DNA of 64,000 nt from Gadus chalcogrammus (GCF_026213295.1 NC_079412.1:5239424-5303423), one strand, 5' to 3'; shown: positions 37,172 to 51,239, numbered from the stretch's first letter. The notes: a model not told the origin generated them from the letters alone. Translations and numbers: made by a program.

Positions 37172-37456
37172 GGGCCCTATTTTAACGAGCAACATTATGC
37201 ATGCGCCCTTAAAATAGCATCTGAACAACGCGCCACTGACTTTAAACCAGGTATTTTCTGGTTTGTGGCGCAAGTGGCTTATGAAATATCTAAATAGCAA
37301 CAGGGAACGTTGAGCCGCCCCTTGGGGCGCAAGATCATTACCTAATTTACCGACGCGTGGCGCAGGAGGGAAAAGCACGCTCTTCGCCAGTTGCAAACTA
37401 GCAACGACACATGCGCCAGTGATTAAGTCAATTGCGCCGGATGCAAGATAGGGCCC
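37172..37456. mobile_element. 285-bp MITE nested in the foldback right arm
   Basis: Starts GGGCCCTATTTTAACG and ends GCAAGATAGGGCCC. The empty site is visible in the sister sequence at 51170-51205 (reverse complement GAATTGCTCAAAGTGTTTAAGG). Here the same sequence is split as GAATTGCTCAAA[element]AAAGTGTTTAAGG. The target duplication is therefore AAA or CAAAG depending on where the G/C boundary is drawn. No coding content. Confidence 0.88.
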
Positions 37457-38218
37457 AAAGTGTTTAAGGTTAACAACAGCAGTGTTTAACTGGTTCTGAC
37501 AGAATTAAGTCATTTGAATCGTGTGTGTTTCATATGGTGACAAAATATGGTTTTGATCAATTTGTGTATAGTTTTGTATAGGGTCTGAGGTGTTCTGCTG
37601 ATTGTGTGTTTGGTTTTCCTAATTAGGTGTAGTGTTTTGAAAAAACGGGCCCTGTTTTGTAAATCGTGCTGAAGCAATTGAATCTAAAAATGTAAAAATG
37701 TAAAAAGTACTCTAATCACTGAGAAGTGGAATTGCTAGTAGTTATTAATCTCTATAAACCTCCTGCTACGGATCAGCTGCGGTACACATTTGACAAAAGT
37801 CGACGAGATCTACAAAATATGGATGAGTTTAAATGTCACAATCTGTTTGGAAGGTTAGTGTGAATATAACCAAAAATTTAAAATGTGAATTTGTGGATCT
37901 TGATTACAAAGCACAAATGAAAAATGAAACGCGTAACGTGTTGCGCATAATAAAGTCCAATAAAAACTTCCTTAGAAAACACGCCCAAGATGAACAATTT
38001 CAAAGTTTTTTCTGAGAAAGTTGCGGGCTTGTTTATTTAATTGTGTTTTTCCATGCGCTTTCAATATCTGTGGGATTTCCTGGAAATCTAGCATTACATG
38101 TTCCAATTCACTTTGGGTCGGGTCTTGATGTTATTTCTGAAGGCTGTTTGTGTCATTCTAGTCAAACCATAAGTAGTTTTCTTCAAGTGAGTTGTGCCAC
38201 TCTTGTGTGTATTTGTGT

Positions 38219-38220
38219 GA

Positions 38221-38306
<86 letters not shown>

Positions 38307-38325
38307 GCGTGTGCGTGTGCATGTG

Positions 38326-38371
<46 letters not shown>
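38219..38371. repeat. (TG)n microsatellite
   Basis: TG run with a GCGTGTGCGTGTGCATGTGC stretch in the middle. Confidence 0.97.
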
Positions 38372-38374
<3 letters not shown>

Positions 38375-39407
38375 ACGCATGGCTGTGACTCAGGGCATAA
38401 TGGGATTATCCAGCTCTGGGCAAATTGTAGATTCAGAGCATTTTAATATCAAAGTAGGTCCCCCGTGTCCGACTCACGCACCATTAGTCCTGCCTCCATC
38501 CCAGCAGAATCACGGCGCTCATACCCACTGAGAAGACTGCAGGTGGGAAATTTCTTGTCATGGTGTGACCTCCACATAGTAATAAGAACAAAGTCATAAA
38601 GTCAAACATGGTGTGGCTCAATATACTTTTTACAGAGGTGTTATCGTAGGACTAACCCAGGTGTCGATCATGACGCTAATTCTGGGTCTGCTCCTTTGAT
38701 GTACTAGGGCACGGGTTGGAGACTAAACTAGAGAGGATATGTCTACCAGCGGTGACCTGGTACATAAAAGGAGCCATTATTAGTGTTATGTGCCTAGTTA
38801 TTGATGTGACCTGTGAAAGGGTCTCTAGGCCTTTATAAACCCTACTTTAAATAGTAGGGTTAAATAGGCATAGCTCGTAACATTAATGATGGCTCTGTTG
38901 GTATGCCAATGCCCATACCTAGCGATGTGAAATACACCAGTGTTAATACCTCTGTGATGAAGGCCTATGATAGAATCTATAGCCGCCCATCTTTGCATCT
39001 TTGCTTTCCGATGTGTGAATTGTATGTACATACATTATCTCTGTGTTGCCTGTGAATGCAACCAGTGTGCAATCCGTTCCCCTTAGATGGTTTCAAACCC
39101 AAATTGTTCTTAAAAACTAAGCAAGAAGATGTCAAAATCACGTTTTCAGCTTTTGTAAATAAAATTACACACAGTAAAATTCATGTTCAACTTACAAAAA
39201 AACAAAACCTGTACCATCATCACCTCTGTTCAACTATTGACATCCTCTACTGTATCTCCCAGGAACATCTAAACAACAACGAGCTTACTTTCAGCCCTAA
39301 TGTAATGTCTTCGCGCAGGGAACATCGGATGTAATGTCGCCCAGCCTTCATATGGTGAAGATAGGAGCATTAGGAGACAGAACACAGAAAGCTATAGGTT
39401 CCTACAT

Positions 39408-39549
<142 letters not shown>

Positions 39550-39976
39550 GGGGGTCTATAGTGTTGACTATTAGGTCGGGCCGCTGCATTCTTCTCTTCA
39601 CAGCCCCATGGGGTACTGGTCACTGCCAAAGGTCCTACTATCATTTGAAAAGGAAATGATCCTTTGTGATTCTTTCCTTCTCCGTACCAGAAAGGTTTTG
39701 AAAGCAAATGGTCTGGGGCCTGGAGTGTGTGAGTGTTTGTCTGTGTGTGCTTTGGGGGGGGGGGGTGTTGGGGGGGGTGCGGGGTCTGGAGTGTGTGAGT
39801 GTGTGTCTGTGTGTGCGTTGGGGGGAGGAGAGTGCGTTTTTGTCAATGTTTGTCTAGGTTAGGGTAAAGTTCATGGAAGAAAAGAAAGAGAGAAATGCGA
39901 TGCTGTTGGCAACCTGTGAACCGGGCTAATGGGAGCGAGCTGGAGAATGGGCTCATATCTACTGTGTCGGCTAGGT

Positions 39977-40206
39977 GGGGGGGGGGGGGGGGGGGGGGCT
40001 GGCGGGGATGTTCGAGAGGTGTTGGAGGTTGCACACGCCAAAATGACTTCCTGATGGTTTTCTTCCTCCACCACCTTTTCATTTTGCTCCTCACCGTGGC
40101 CCCATTTCTGGATGCGTCTGCGTTTTATTCTTCCACCATTTTTTATATATTTCTCGGTGGTAAACAGCAGCCAGAGGAATGGTTTGGGGGGGGGGGGGGG
40201 GGGGGT
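39977..40206. repeat. Two poly-G tracts
   Basis: About 22 G at 39977-39998 and about 22 G at 40185-40206 on the + strand, strong G-quadruplex candidates 190 bp apart. Confidence 0.9.
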
Positions 40207-42344
40207 AGGAGGAGGGGGAGGTGGTGAGGGTGGGGGCGGACAGGTCACCAAGGCGCCGGCAGAGTTGATGATGGAGCCCGAGGACGAGGACGTCGATGAT
40301 GGCAAGTTCAAGTTCAGGCAGCATCCTCCACACCATCACACGCTCCGGTGAACCCCGGCCGTGTACCAGGTCTCCGTGCCCCCCGTCTCCCCCCACGACA
40401 CCGCAGGAACAAATGGCCCTGGTTTTTTTCTCTTTCTCTCTCTCTCCCTCTTATCATCATGACACGTCTCTCGAAACCGATTTTCATTAAATGATGACGG
40501 ACCCCGACAAAAAAAATAATAATCAAGGAATCCAATCTGGTGGTCTGTGGAGCTCTGGCGTTGGTTCACTGTGATGAAACGCTGGTCCACTGGCGCTCCG
40601 ACAGAGATAAAAACCCCATCCCCATCCTTTCTATGGATGACAAGACAACTCTCAGTGTTGGTCTGCCGCCCCAGCTTCTGGATGTGTTTTACAGTAGATA
40701 ACACATTTCCACATTTCAACAAAATCAACCGCACAGACGATTAGATTACCATCGCACTGTTCATCTTGGAGAGGCGCTTTCATTCATTTGAATTTGTTTT
40801 CAGTGCGTCAGCCTGCGCTGAGACGACAGATGTATCTTTAAAGAGAACACAGATAAGGAGCGCAAAGTTAGAACGCTTCAGATCTATGCATTTTAGTTGT
40901 GACTGATTTGATGCTTTTTTCTTTGTCCCACCCCACCAGATTTGAGAATGGTGGGGTGCAGAATGGTGGGGTGCAGAATGGTGGGGTCCCTTTGCAGAGC
41001 CAACCACCCAACGCCGCCATATGGTGGCATGCAGGTGGACCTTGTGTGATCATTACAAAAGATTCATCAAAGCGAACGCGTGTACCAGCCGATAGCCGTC
41101 CTCCTCCACCCCAAAGAGTGATTTAAGATCTGCAGCCCGCCGAGGACCGAGGAACCTCCTCCACCAGATGTTCCTGACTAATGATGCATTGTGGCGCACA
41201 CGCCAACCCCACGCACCGCCCGGCTCTTCCGGAGGGAGCCGCGGTCATCTGTGTTTCATAGCGCTGGCTCGGCGCTCGTCCTGGGGGCGCTTCCCTCCAC
41301 CCGTGAAGGGAAGCCGCACAGACACATCATGTAGGCTGGAAGCCAACCCCCATAGCAGCCGGCACGCCACGGCCCCTCTCTCGCTCACACACACCGTCAC
41401 ACCGTTATCTTCAAGTGCAAATATCCCTTCATCTTCAGCTGTAGCCCAACAGGATCAGAGAAGTTGTTTAAAGTGCAGCGGCCAGCAGCTGCTCTGCTGT
41501 GAGTGTGTGTCTATCACAGAGCCAACAGCTGACAACAGAGCTTGTTGTTGAAGATAATGCCTGCAAGTTGAAGCAAGTCTGTTGTATTTTCATTTCAAAG
41601 CTGACCCTATTGACAAATCACCACAACATAATTTGATAAAAAAAAGAAAAAAGTGGGTGAATGCTTATGAACCTTAAATGAACTTAATTTATTTTAACGT
41701 GAATTCCCGCTCCATATTTTAGAGTTTTGGGATTCGTAATGCAAAGGCCCAAAAAGATGAGAGAGAAAAAATGCATCGCGTTTATGCCACTCAATTATTT
41801 ACGAGCAAACGCATTTACAAGCAGGGCAAATTGAAACAAAGCATGCGCTTTCCACAAACACCGCCTGAATATTTCAGCGAGGGGAAAGTCAGAGAGGCTT
41901 TGACTACATAACGCGAAACGACAGAAGACTTCAGACTCTGTCAAGGGTCTTGAAAAAACAAAAGCTCTTCTGGTCTTCTGTAACAGTGTTGTCTGGCACT
42001 TCGACTAATGGACCAGAAGGTAAAAACCCTGCCCTCCACCACCACCACCCGCCCCCCTCCGGTACACGGAGAGAGAGCTGTGGCACCACACACACACAAC
42101 TGAGCTCAGAGGAGGCTGAGGTCGTGGGCGATCCTGGATTATGATATGGGCGGGTGCCTTTTCACAAGCCCTGTCATTGAGGGAAGGGGTTGTGGCGGGG
42201 GTAGTCTGTTGGTTGTGTTTGGGTGTCATGGAGATCAACGAGATAGACCGAGGACACCACCGCCGGGGGATAAGGGACGCAGGGAAAATATTATGCCTGA
42301 CAAGATGTAAAGTGACTGCAGCGTCCCCGGGCGCACCCCAAGCA

Positions 42345-42752
42345 CACCAAGAGAGACTGGGTTAAGGTTACAGAGGTGTAGAAGGATCCAGAAGGAGGAG
42401 GCAATTCACACCAAGAGAGACCGGGTTAAGGTTACAGAGGGGTAGAACTTCCAGAAGGAGGAGACTATTCACACCAAGAGAGACTGGGTTAAGGTTACAG
42501 AGGGGTAGAAGGATCCAGAAGGAGGAGACAATTAACACCAAGAGAGACCAGGTTAAGGTTACAGAGGGGCAGAAGGATCCAGAAGGAGGAGACTATTCAC
42601 ACCAAGAGAGACCAGGTTAAGGTTACAGAGGGGTAGAAGGATCCAGAGAGATTGGGTTAAGGTTCCAGAGGTGTAGGATCCAGAACACCAAGAGAGACTG
42701 GGTTCAGGTTACAAAGGTGTAGAAGGATCCGGAAGGAGGAGACAATTCGCTG
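42345..42752. repeat. 64-bp minisatellite, about six copies
   Basis: CACCAAGAGAGACTGGGTTA starts near 42345, 42409, 42472, 42536, 42600 and 42686 (variants CCGGG and CCAGG). Each unit continues AGGTTACAGAGGGGTAGAAG and GATCCAGAAGGAGGAGAC. The fifth interval contains a shortened extra unit (AGAGAGATTGGGTTAAGG at 42644). Confidence 0.94.
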
Positions 42753-43396
42753 AGTAAATATTGTACAATATGAATCTTTAGAGGATTTAAAAATCCTTCC
42801 AAGTCACCTGTATTCTCCGCTATAGATATAAAGGACATATGTCTGTCACTGAGATCGTCTTCAAAAGGTCTCAATATAATGATGACTATAAAAGGCTTTC
42901 ATTGTCTGTCTCCACTTACTTTAGCTAGCATTAGCATACAAGTCCTTCGATGGAACTCTTTTCAAACAAGAAGTTTGAACATCAAACATCAAGTTCAAAA
43001 TTGTGCAATGTTCAAAGTTGTATACGATCGTGTTCGAACATCAAACCTTGCATGTACTCCATTTGCACTAAAATCAGACAAATTCATACCCATATGAAAG
43101 GGACGAGGCTAAATATATACAGATAATATTATGTTATCTGGGGAAACCATCATACCACACGTGTTCATTACCTCTGCTGAGATGAAACATTGAATACCAG
43201 AAAAGCCACATTATTCCAGTCCTCACCCCATACGGTCGACTACTCTTGCACAAACATAGCTAGTTATTTTTAAAACGTCTCCTTTCACATCAAAAATGTA
43301 AGGCATCACCATTATTGATCAACCTTATAAAACGATAAGGACATACAAGTGTAAGTACTTATGAGTCCGAAGCACAATCATAATTCCATTTACTTT

Positions 43397-44472
43397 TACA
43401 TTTACGGCATTTAGCTTGCTTTTATCCAAAGCGACTTACAATGGGTACATCTGTCATAAGAAAGTGAAATAATATAGCGTTAAAATTAAATAAAATCAGT
43501 CAAATAAGAATGTTCATCAAAGTGCACTTACAATCGCTAGGTTAACCCATTCCCGTATGCAACAAGATAGCAAGGCTAAGATGCTACATAACTAAATACT
43601 ATAACTACATACAATATACAATAAGTGTGTACATTAATTGCTAGGACGTACATCATACAATAAGTAGGAGGGGTGGAACGGGATGTCTATGCAGAGTCTA
43701 GGTGTCCTCTGAACAGGTGAGTCTTGATTCTTTTGCGGAAGCTAGTGAGCGACTCTGCAGTCCAGACATCGACAGGGAGCTCGTTCCGCCACTGCGGTTT
43801 TTCAAAACAGAGAAGAGATCAGACTTTGATGATCAGCCTAAAATTGCTCTTAGCTATGGCGGTACCAGACATCCAAGTAGTTGAGCAGAGCGCTCGAGCT
43901 GGGGTGTGTGATTTGATCAACGCTTGGAGGTAGGCAGGGTCAGTCTCATTGACCGCCTCGTATGCCAGTACCATCGTCTTGAATCTGATACGAGCTTCGA
44001 CAAGGAGCCAGTGGAGGTCCCTGAAGAGGGAAGTCACATGGGAGAGTTGAGGTAGGTTGAACACAAGGCACTCTGCAAGCGAGCGAGAGGAAGAGCGCTA
44101 GGACCAGGAGGTAAGCAGCTCCCCTCTTTAGGAAGGGCTGGATCCTGCGGATGTTGTAGAGGGAATATCTGCAGGATGGGGCCATGTTCGCAGTGCAGCA
44201 CAATAGATTGTCCAGTACCACACCGAGGTTTCTGGCAGTCGGTGATTCAGATACAGCGATGTTCTCGACAATGACCAGTAGGTCCTTGTAAGGGCAATCT
44301 TTCCATGGCATTAGGGGAAGCTCAGTCTTGTTGAGGTTAAGCTTCGGGTGATGGGTAGTCATCCAAGTGCTGACTACCCATGATTCTGAGATGTGTATGG
44401 CAATCAGGGTGGTGTCAGAACAGGGGAAAGAGTAGAATAGCGGAGTGTCGTCAGCGTAGCAGTGATAGGAAA
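43397..44472 (-). pseudogene. L2-type LINE, 3' part (RT C-terminus and tail)
   Basis: - strand frames read MTTHHPKLNLNKTELPLMPW, TARNLGVVLDNLLCCTANMA, SLYNIRRIQPFLKRGAA, then in another frame FNLPQLSHVTSLFRDLHWLL, ARIRFKTMVLAYEAVNETD and IKSHTPARALCSTT. These are conserved blocks of the thumb and C-terminal part of vertebrate L2/CR1-group ORF2. The 3' end (43397-43445) has the L2 tail TGTAAGTCGCTTTGGATAAA followed by AGC-AAATGCCGTAAATGTAA. The copy is 5'-truncated near 44472 and broken by frameshifts. Confidence 0.92.
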
Positions 44473-45136
44473 AACTGTGAAGTGATTACTGCCTTTTTGA
44501 CCAATGATTGGCAGTCCCAGAGTCCTACCATTAATTGGAGGTCAGTGTAGGCAGAGGGCGGTGGCACAGATTGGAGGGGTTGCTGCGCCGAGCAGATGAT
44601 CTAGGGTGGCGTCTACTCCGGGTGGATATGCTGACGATGATCGAGGTACGGCACATTACTACGATGGGCTTTGCTTCCCAGGTCTTCCTCGAGGGACTCC
44701 CGCGGAGAGACTCCCTGAGTCTTTGTTAGTCTATTCCCACTTCTTGCAGCATATTAGTTGGACGTGTATTTTTATTTACACCTCATTTTCTCATTCAACT
44801 TGGCTGTTCTGGAGCGCCGTTGCGGTGCATCATATTTGTTTGTTGTGTTTGCTCGTGTACTCTGGCAGCGGACACATTGTTTGGCGAGGTGCAGCTGGGC
44901 CCCAGTAGCACTCCATTCGTTTGGCTGATCCAGGATGGGTGGGTTCCCATCGGAGACAGGGAGGATCCCGTCCCAATCTCTCAGGTTACTCATTAATTAG
45001 CTGTGTGATGTGTACGAGGTGCCGAGTGAGGGCTTACAGCCAAAAGTAGGCTAGCTTTAATGCATTGAGGACAAGTACGCACAAGCACATGCATATGCGA
45101 ACACACACATACACACATATGCATCCACACAAACAT

Positions 45137-45140
<4 letters not shown>

Positions 45141-45232
<92 letters not shown>

Positions 45233-45240
45233 GCACACAC
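45141..45240. repeat. (CA)n microsatellite
   Basis: CA run of about 100 bp, ending with CGCGCACACAC. Confidence 0.97.
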
Positions 45241-45297
45241 ATGCTCACAGCTTGTGTGTGTGTTTCTAATGTAACCATCTGCTGTGTTTGTGAGTGT

Positions 45298-45298
<1 letters not shown>

Positions 45299-45383
<85 letters not shown>
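45299..45383. repeat. (TG)n microsatellite, inverted partner of 45141-45240
   Basis: TG run of about 85 bp only about 60 nt after the CA run, so the two are complementary on one strand. Confidence 0.97.
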
Positions 45384-45387
<4 letters not shown>

Positions 45388-46614
45388 GTATGAGCTGTCT
45401 TTGTCTATTTGATTCACAATTTGCAATAAATTGCCATGTAAAATGTGTAATGTTTTTTTTCTAAAAGACAACCAAAGCCCAAGCCTGATGCTAACGCCAA
45501 ACGGTCTTTAAGCTGCTGATATGTAGAAGCTCTGAGCAGCTCTGCACACCATGCCTGCATGTGTGTCTGTGCTCGCTGTGCAGCTCTGTTTTGTGCAGTG
45601 TCTTATGTTATATGCAGGATGTATGGTCATGGCAAAAAAGCACCAAAGGATCCTATGTTGAAAAAGCATTAACATTGGACACATACTTTGCAATGGAGAA
45701 TGATTACCATTCCATGCAAACATTTCAGCCCCTCTCCTGCCCACAATGGTGCTCTGTGAGCCGACAGACGGCCACTTTAGCCCTGCGCAGCTTGAACATT
45801 GTTTCATTAAACTCCAAGTGAGTCCCAGCATGCTTTGCCTTTGTAGGGCCCGGTAATCATACCCATTCTTTAAACTACCCTGGCCCGTCACACTGGCCCT
45901 TTGGGAGCCCATTCTTTTCAAAAAAGTTCCAATAGCGAAAAAGAATATCATCTCAGCTCACTTATATTGCTCACCTTGAATTTGTGTTTTTAAACCTATC
46001 CTGTGTACCTTGGTCTCTGAAGCCATTGCGTTTGCTCAAATGTGTATTTTCTTTCCCCAAAGCCATAACTGATAACCAAGAGGGTTCTTTTTTTCTTAAT
46101 CAACTCGGTCCGCTGAAAACTGTTAGTAGCAAAATATCTCTTTATCACTTTCAAGTTACAAGCAAAGATTGTAATTAGTAAAGGAAAAACAATGCACAAT
46201 AAAATAAGTAATATAATAAGTCACATAGTTCATTTATTAGTTAGATTTCTTCTTTTTTTCTTTTCTAGAAATCAGTCTTGACAATTAGTTTTCTACACTG
46301 TTCAAAACAATTCATTATTGTATCTGCTCTGCACATCTGAGACATGCATTCACTTGTGAAACTAAGAAGACTATAATTCTGTTATACGGTTCAAAAGATG
46401 GCTGGAAATCTATCAAAGACAGTCTGTTCATTGTTGTTAGTGTACTTGAAAACAGGTTTTATCAATAATCTAACACAAGGAATTACAGTTACAAATCCAT
46501 GGTTCAGGAGACCAAAGATCAGACAAAGATGCAATAATAACTCAGCGGAGCAAATGACAACGACGAAATGTAGAAAAAAGGGGAAAATACAAATCAGTAG
46601 AAAGAAAGGAGTGG

Positions 46615-46672
46615 TGTGGGGGTGTGGGGGTGTGGGGGGCGTGGGGGGGTGGGGGGGTGGGGGGGTGCGGGG
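46615..46672. repeat. G-rich imperfect (TGGGGG)n
   Basis: GGGTGTGGGG units merging into GGGGGGTGGGGGG; quadruplex-prone. Confidence 0.9.
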
Positions 46673-46837
46673 GCTCAGTGAAGACCCGCCGAGGCACTGA
46701 AGACATTGCAATTATAGAAGCTATTGACTTGGTGTTTCCCAAGGTATGATCAATTGCAGTGGAATAATGACATCTCTGTGTTGTTTTGTCCCAATCACAG
46801 ATAAGGCCATTTATATTCTCCGACGGGAAGGGGGGAT

Positions 46838-46915
46838 AAGATGGAGGAGGAGGAGGAGGGGGTGGAGGAGGAGGGGGAGGGGGAGGGGGAGGAGAGGGAG
46901 GAGGAAGGGGAAGGG
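46838..46915. repeat. (GGA)n purine tract
   Basis: GAGGAGGAGGAGGGGG-type purine run of about 78 nt. Confidence 0.92.
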
Positions 46916-48046
46916 TTGGGTGGGCTTGTTGCAGAAGCACATCTGAGAGATCGGTGTCTCTGATTGGTCCGATACGGGTGGCACTAGGAGGAAGCTTGTT
47001 TCTGCAGCTGGATGCTCTTCATCCAAAGTCTCCCATCCTGTGTTCCCACTGCGGCACTACCAGTCTGATTATGGACGCTAACTTTATTCCTTGTAAAAAT
47101 GTTAAGCTTACACAGAGCACCTGTTGTTGTAACTTCATTTCGCCACAAGTGGGAGGGGGAGTGGGGGGGATTAGATAGCAGATTGGTGCGATGATTACAA
47201 CAGACTGTGCTTTAATACCCACTACCCTTCCTCAAAATGAACTCCCCGCAGCCAGCCGCACACACATCTGTATTGGGCCATGACAGAGACAAATGGGATG
47301 AATGGGGACAGTGGAGAAAAGTACTCCAAGTCTTCTGCCCTGCTCACAGAAAGTAATCCATCACTGACCCCTCGCACCTCTTCCCCTTCTGCCTCCTCTG
47401 GCGCCTTGGAAAATCTCTTGATTCCCAATCTCGCCTTCGCTAGGCTTTGTTCCTGCTTTCTTACCATGAATAAATTATCTGTAAATTATATATATATATA
47501 TATACAGTATATAGATAGATATATTTGACACAAAACTAGTGCTAAGATAAATCGAGCATGGAATCACATGAACTTATTCTCGTTCCTTTATTTTATTTTT
47601 TTTAAATGAGCATGAAGCAACTTTGTGTTCCTCACTTGTATAGATGGTAAACATTAAGTCCATATAATGTATATTTCTGATCTGCATATTCAACAATGCC
47701 ATCAAGCATCAGACATGTGCTTATTTATTCCTGGTTTTTAATCCTCTGGATGCGAATATGGTTGGTAATATCCAGTAAACTGAACACTGTATTGTCCTTG
47801 ATATTTAGCCTCTAAGTAATGAACGGCCTCCTAGTATCCCAAGCCCCCGTCCTCAACGTCAGCCCAGGGATGTGCTCTGATACCCTTCCCGACACCAACA
47901 ACACCTGTCCCCTTGAGACAAACATGGTACATCATTTACATATTTTTGCATATCGGACAGTGATGGGGTTAAGCTACTTGTGACAAATGATGCTCCTATG
48001 CTGATATTCCATAACGAAAATAAACAAGTGTGAGTGAGGGGTGCCA

Positions 48047-48170
<124 letters not shown>

Positions 48171-50644
48171 CGTACATATCCAGTTAAGTATGGATACTTA
48201 GACAGGCTCAGAGCAGCAAATCAATCTCAGGTCTATGGGCAGTGGTACCAAACATGACTCTTTGCCATTAGCTGATATCTGCACAAAGCATAACGCATCC
48301 GTCTCCAGAACCCTGCCATAACATCGACACACACAGGTTGTGTGGGCTGTGCCCACACAAGACAATCGTCGGCCACCTTGCTGTCTTCTCCATCATTAAG
48401 GATTAGGGATACAGAAGAGTGTCAAGTAGAAAGGGGGGTTGGGGGTAAAGTTGGGAATTGTTTTGAGCAGTGGGGACAGGGTTCTTCTTGTTAATTCCGC
48501 TGCTGTCCGCTTGCATTTCAGAGCTCGTTAATCTGCGTTGCGGCGCGCCCCGCGGTATGGAGGAGCGTCCTTTAGTGAACGCCAGCATCAGTACGGCGCC
48601 GGGCTTCAGCGGCGTGTCAGTCATGTTCCCGACCAGAGACGGAGAGGGACAACGAGAGGCCCACGAGGAGGAGGGCACCGTGGAGAGAAGAAAGAGAGAT
48701 AATGAAAGAAAGAAATAAGGTGACGAAGAAAGTGGGACAGAAGGGAGGGACAGAGGGAAAGACAACGTTTGAAAGTAGCATACTGATAGTATTCTGTCCC
48801 GGAGTTGGAGAGTACTGAACATTGTGGCTCAACTAGAACTAGTTTACTGATGGAATTGTGCTCAATTAGACGTAAAACTACTCGCCTAAAATACGACTCA
48901 AGTTAAAGAACAAAAGGACAATTATATGACAATTACAGAGAAGCTATTAAATGAAAACGTTCTATTAGGAAGAAAATCGGTGACACCCATTCATACACAC
49001 AAGGACAGCGCCGGGGCTGTGACCTTCAGAGTCCAACGAATACAATTAGCGGTCAGGTGTGACCGGCAGAGTGCGCGTTCGTCCATGGTTACAGTTAATT
49101 GTATTATTGTTGTCAAATACAAACAGAGCTCATTTCATTATATTCCGACGTTAGCGCTGATGAGACACCCAAAAAAACATTTACACATCACATTTCCCCC
49201 CCTTCATTAGGCTCATGCAAATTTCCTTCGCCAAACACAGCGCTCAACACACAATGAAGTCATCGGTTGAAAATTCAAGTCAAACAATTTCATTTGACAA
49301 GTAAGTCAATGGAAACATAACAAAGGGTTATGTTTGTTTCATTAACTCTGCACTATTGCCAAATTGTATGCTCTGTGTTGGAGTCTTAAACATCAGGCCA
49401 ACATGAATACTCATTAGCGTGGGAGGGTCGCTCCCCAACGGCTAGCGGGAACAAAGGTGAGCGAGAGCCACTGCCCTCGAATCATATGACTTTACGGACG
49501 CAAAGCTTCACTCTTTGTTTGTTTCTATTCATGTTCTAAGCACGTGTGTGCGTGTCTGGGTGTGCTTGTGCATGCGAGCACACACGCGCGCACACACGCG
49601 CACACGATCATGTTTGCACACTTTCAGAGGCTAGTCACTCCTCTATGCCTCCTGCTACACCAAGGCGCTGGCTCCAGGCCTCCGCTTCCGGAGCTTGGTC
49701 AATAACAACCCCCCCCCTCTCTACCTCCCACCCCAATGCCCCCACCCGCCACCTTTCACTCTGCCCAGAGGACAGCCCCCCTCGGATGGGTCAAAGGGGC
49801 TCAGTCAGAACATTCCCCCTGCCCCCTCCTCTCCTCTCCCCCATTAATCCACTGCTTGGTCGACGGATCCGTCTCCCCGTGGATCCTCTCTGACAGAGGG
49901 TTAAAACAGGAATGAGATAGCGAGGCGTAGATCAATGGCTTCGATCGCTTTCTGCCCTGTTCCATCGGCCATTCATCAGCCACTGGTTGTGTGTTGTTGT
50001 TGACGATGTTATTGTTGTCTGGCCTGGCCCCGCCCTTGCCGAAGTAAGTGTCCAAAAAAATGAAATGTGATAAATTAAAGGGTGATGGACTTCTGGTCTT
50101 GCCCATGATGAATCTCACTGGTCATCAATATCCCTTGCTTTAGGAAGGAAGATCAGAAGGTTTGGGGTTAATTATTAACAGTTCTTCTAACACTTGTTCA
50201 CTGTGTATAGACACATGCAATGATAAAGGGCCACTGGTCCAGCCTGGTCAGTCAGGCCGGCCCCCGTCAGCCAGGAGAAGGGTTCACCTTGGCCAGATGC
50301 TAAACCCTTTCTCTTTTCTTTTTGGTATGTGAGCAGTGTTGCTGCCGTGGTGCTCCTGGTTAAATGATACATTTGGCTGTTGTTGCAGAGAAAGGAAAAT
50401 AGATAAATAAATAAAATAAAACCCAAGGCTTCTGGCTGACAGTTTGCGGACAAGCGCTTTGTCCTTTGTGTGTTCCCTAACTAGGTAGGCAGGCTCCCTT
50501 CTGTAAGCCATAGCTATTTCTGTATTTCTATACTTTCTTCTTAAAACACCAATTCAAATAAAGCCTGTGTCAAATTGATGACAAATTCAATAATTATCAA
50601 AGTCCACAATATTTATTTAGCATACATTTATGCATTGTCATTTT

Positions 50645-50920
50645 TGATTGTTTAAAGTTTTTTACGATTGAATAAACACAAAAATCTAAAGTAGCACACA
50701 ATTATCAAGCGATTACACTCAAGAGGCAAAACCTTGGCCCCGATGTGCACCACATTAAGCACAATGTCAGCCTCACACTTTTTGCAGAACAATACGCACA
50801 GTGATTTGCAAAACACTTAACACACTTGCATATATTAGACATATTCGTATATCAGGATGACACTTCTTTGCAATTCCAAAGCAATGAATGTCAAATGACC
50901 AGACTTATGAGCTGATTGGT
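50645..50920 (+). repeat. Foldback-family internal segment, isolated copy
   Basis: This segment (TTTTTTACGATTGAATAAAC, CGATTACACTCAAGAGGCAA, AACCTTGG, AGTGATTTGCAAAACACTTA, CAATTCCAAAGCAATG) is the inverted counterpart of 51965-52498. A shorter version sits in the centre of the foldback element at 36601-36712. It ends exactly where the TA plus TTTTTTCAATTGCTTAAGC terminus of the next element begins (50921). Confidence 0.75.
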
Positions 50921-51239
50921 TACCATTTTTTCAATTGCTTAAGCACAACTTTCAAAACTGGGCCAGTTTTTTCAAAACACTACACCCAATAAGCACAGCC
51001 ACAAACACATCAGCAGAACAACTCAGACCCTTTGCAAAATGAAACACTCTTGTCAAAACTATACACTAATTTATCAAAACATTATTTTGTCACCATATGA
51101 AACACACACGTTTCAAATGACTTAATTCTTTCTGAACCAGTTAAACACTGCTGTTGTTGTTAACCTTAAACACTTTGAGCAATTCTACTTCTCAGTGATT
51201 GGAATACTGTTTCTGAAGTACACCGCCGTCAAAACGTCC

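Noticed and set aside
48515..48718. GC-rich open stretch after an acceptor-like TTGCATTTCAG
   Set aside because: Both strands are open and neither product resembles a known protein; the tail becomes a GA-rich low-complexity run.
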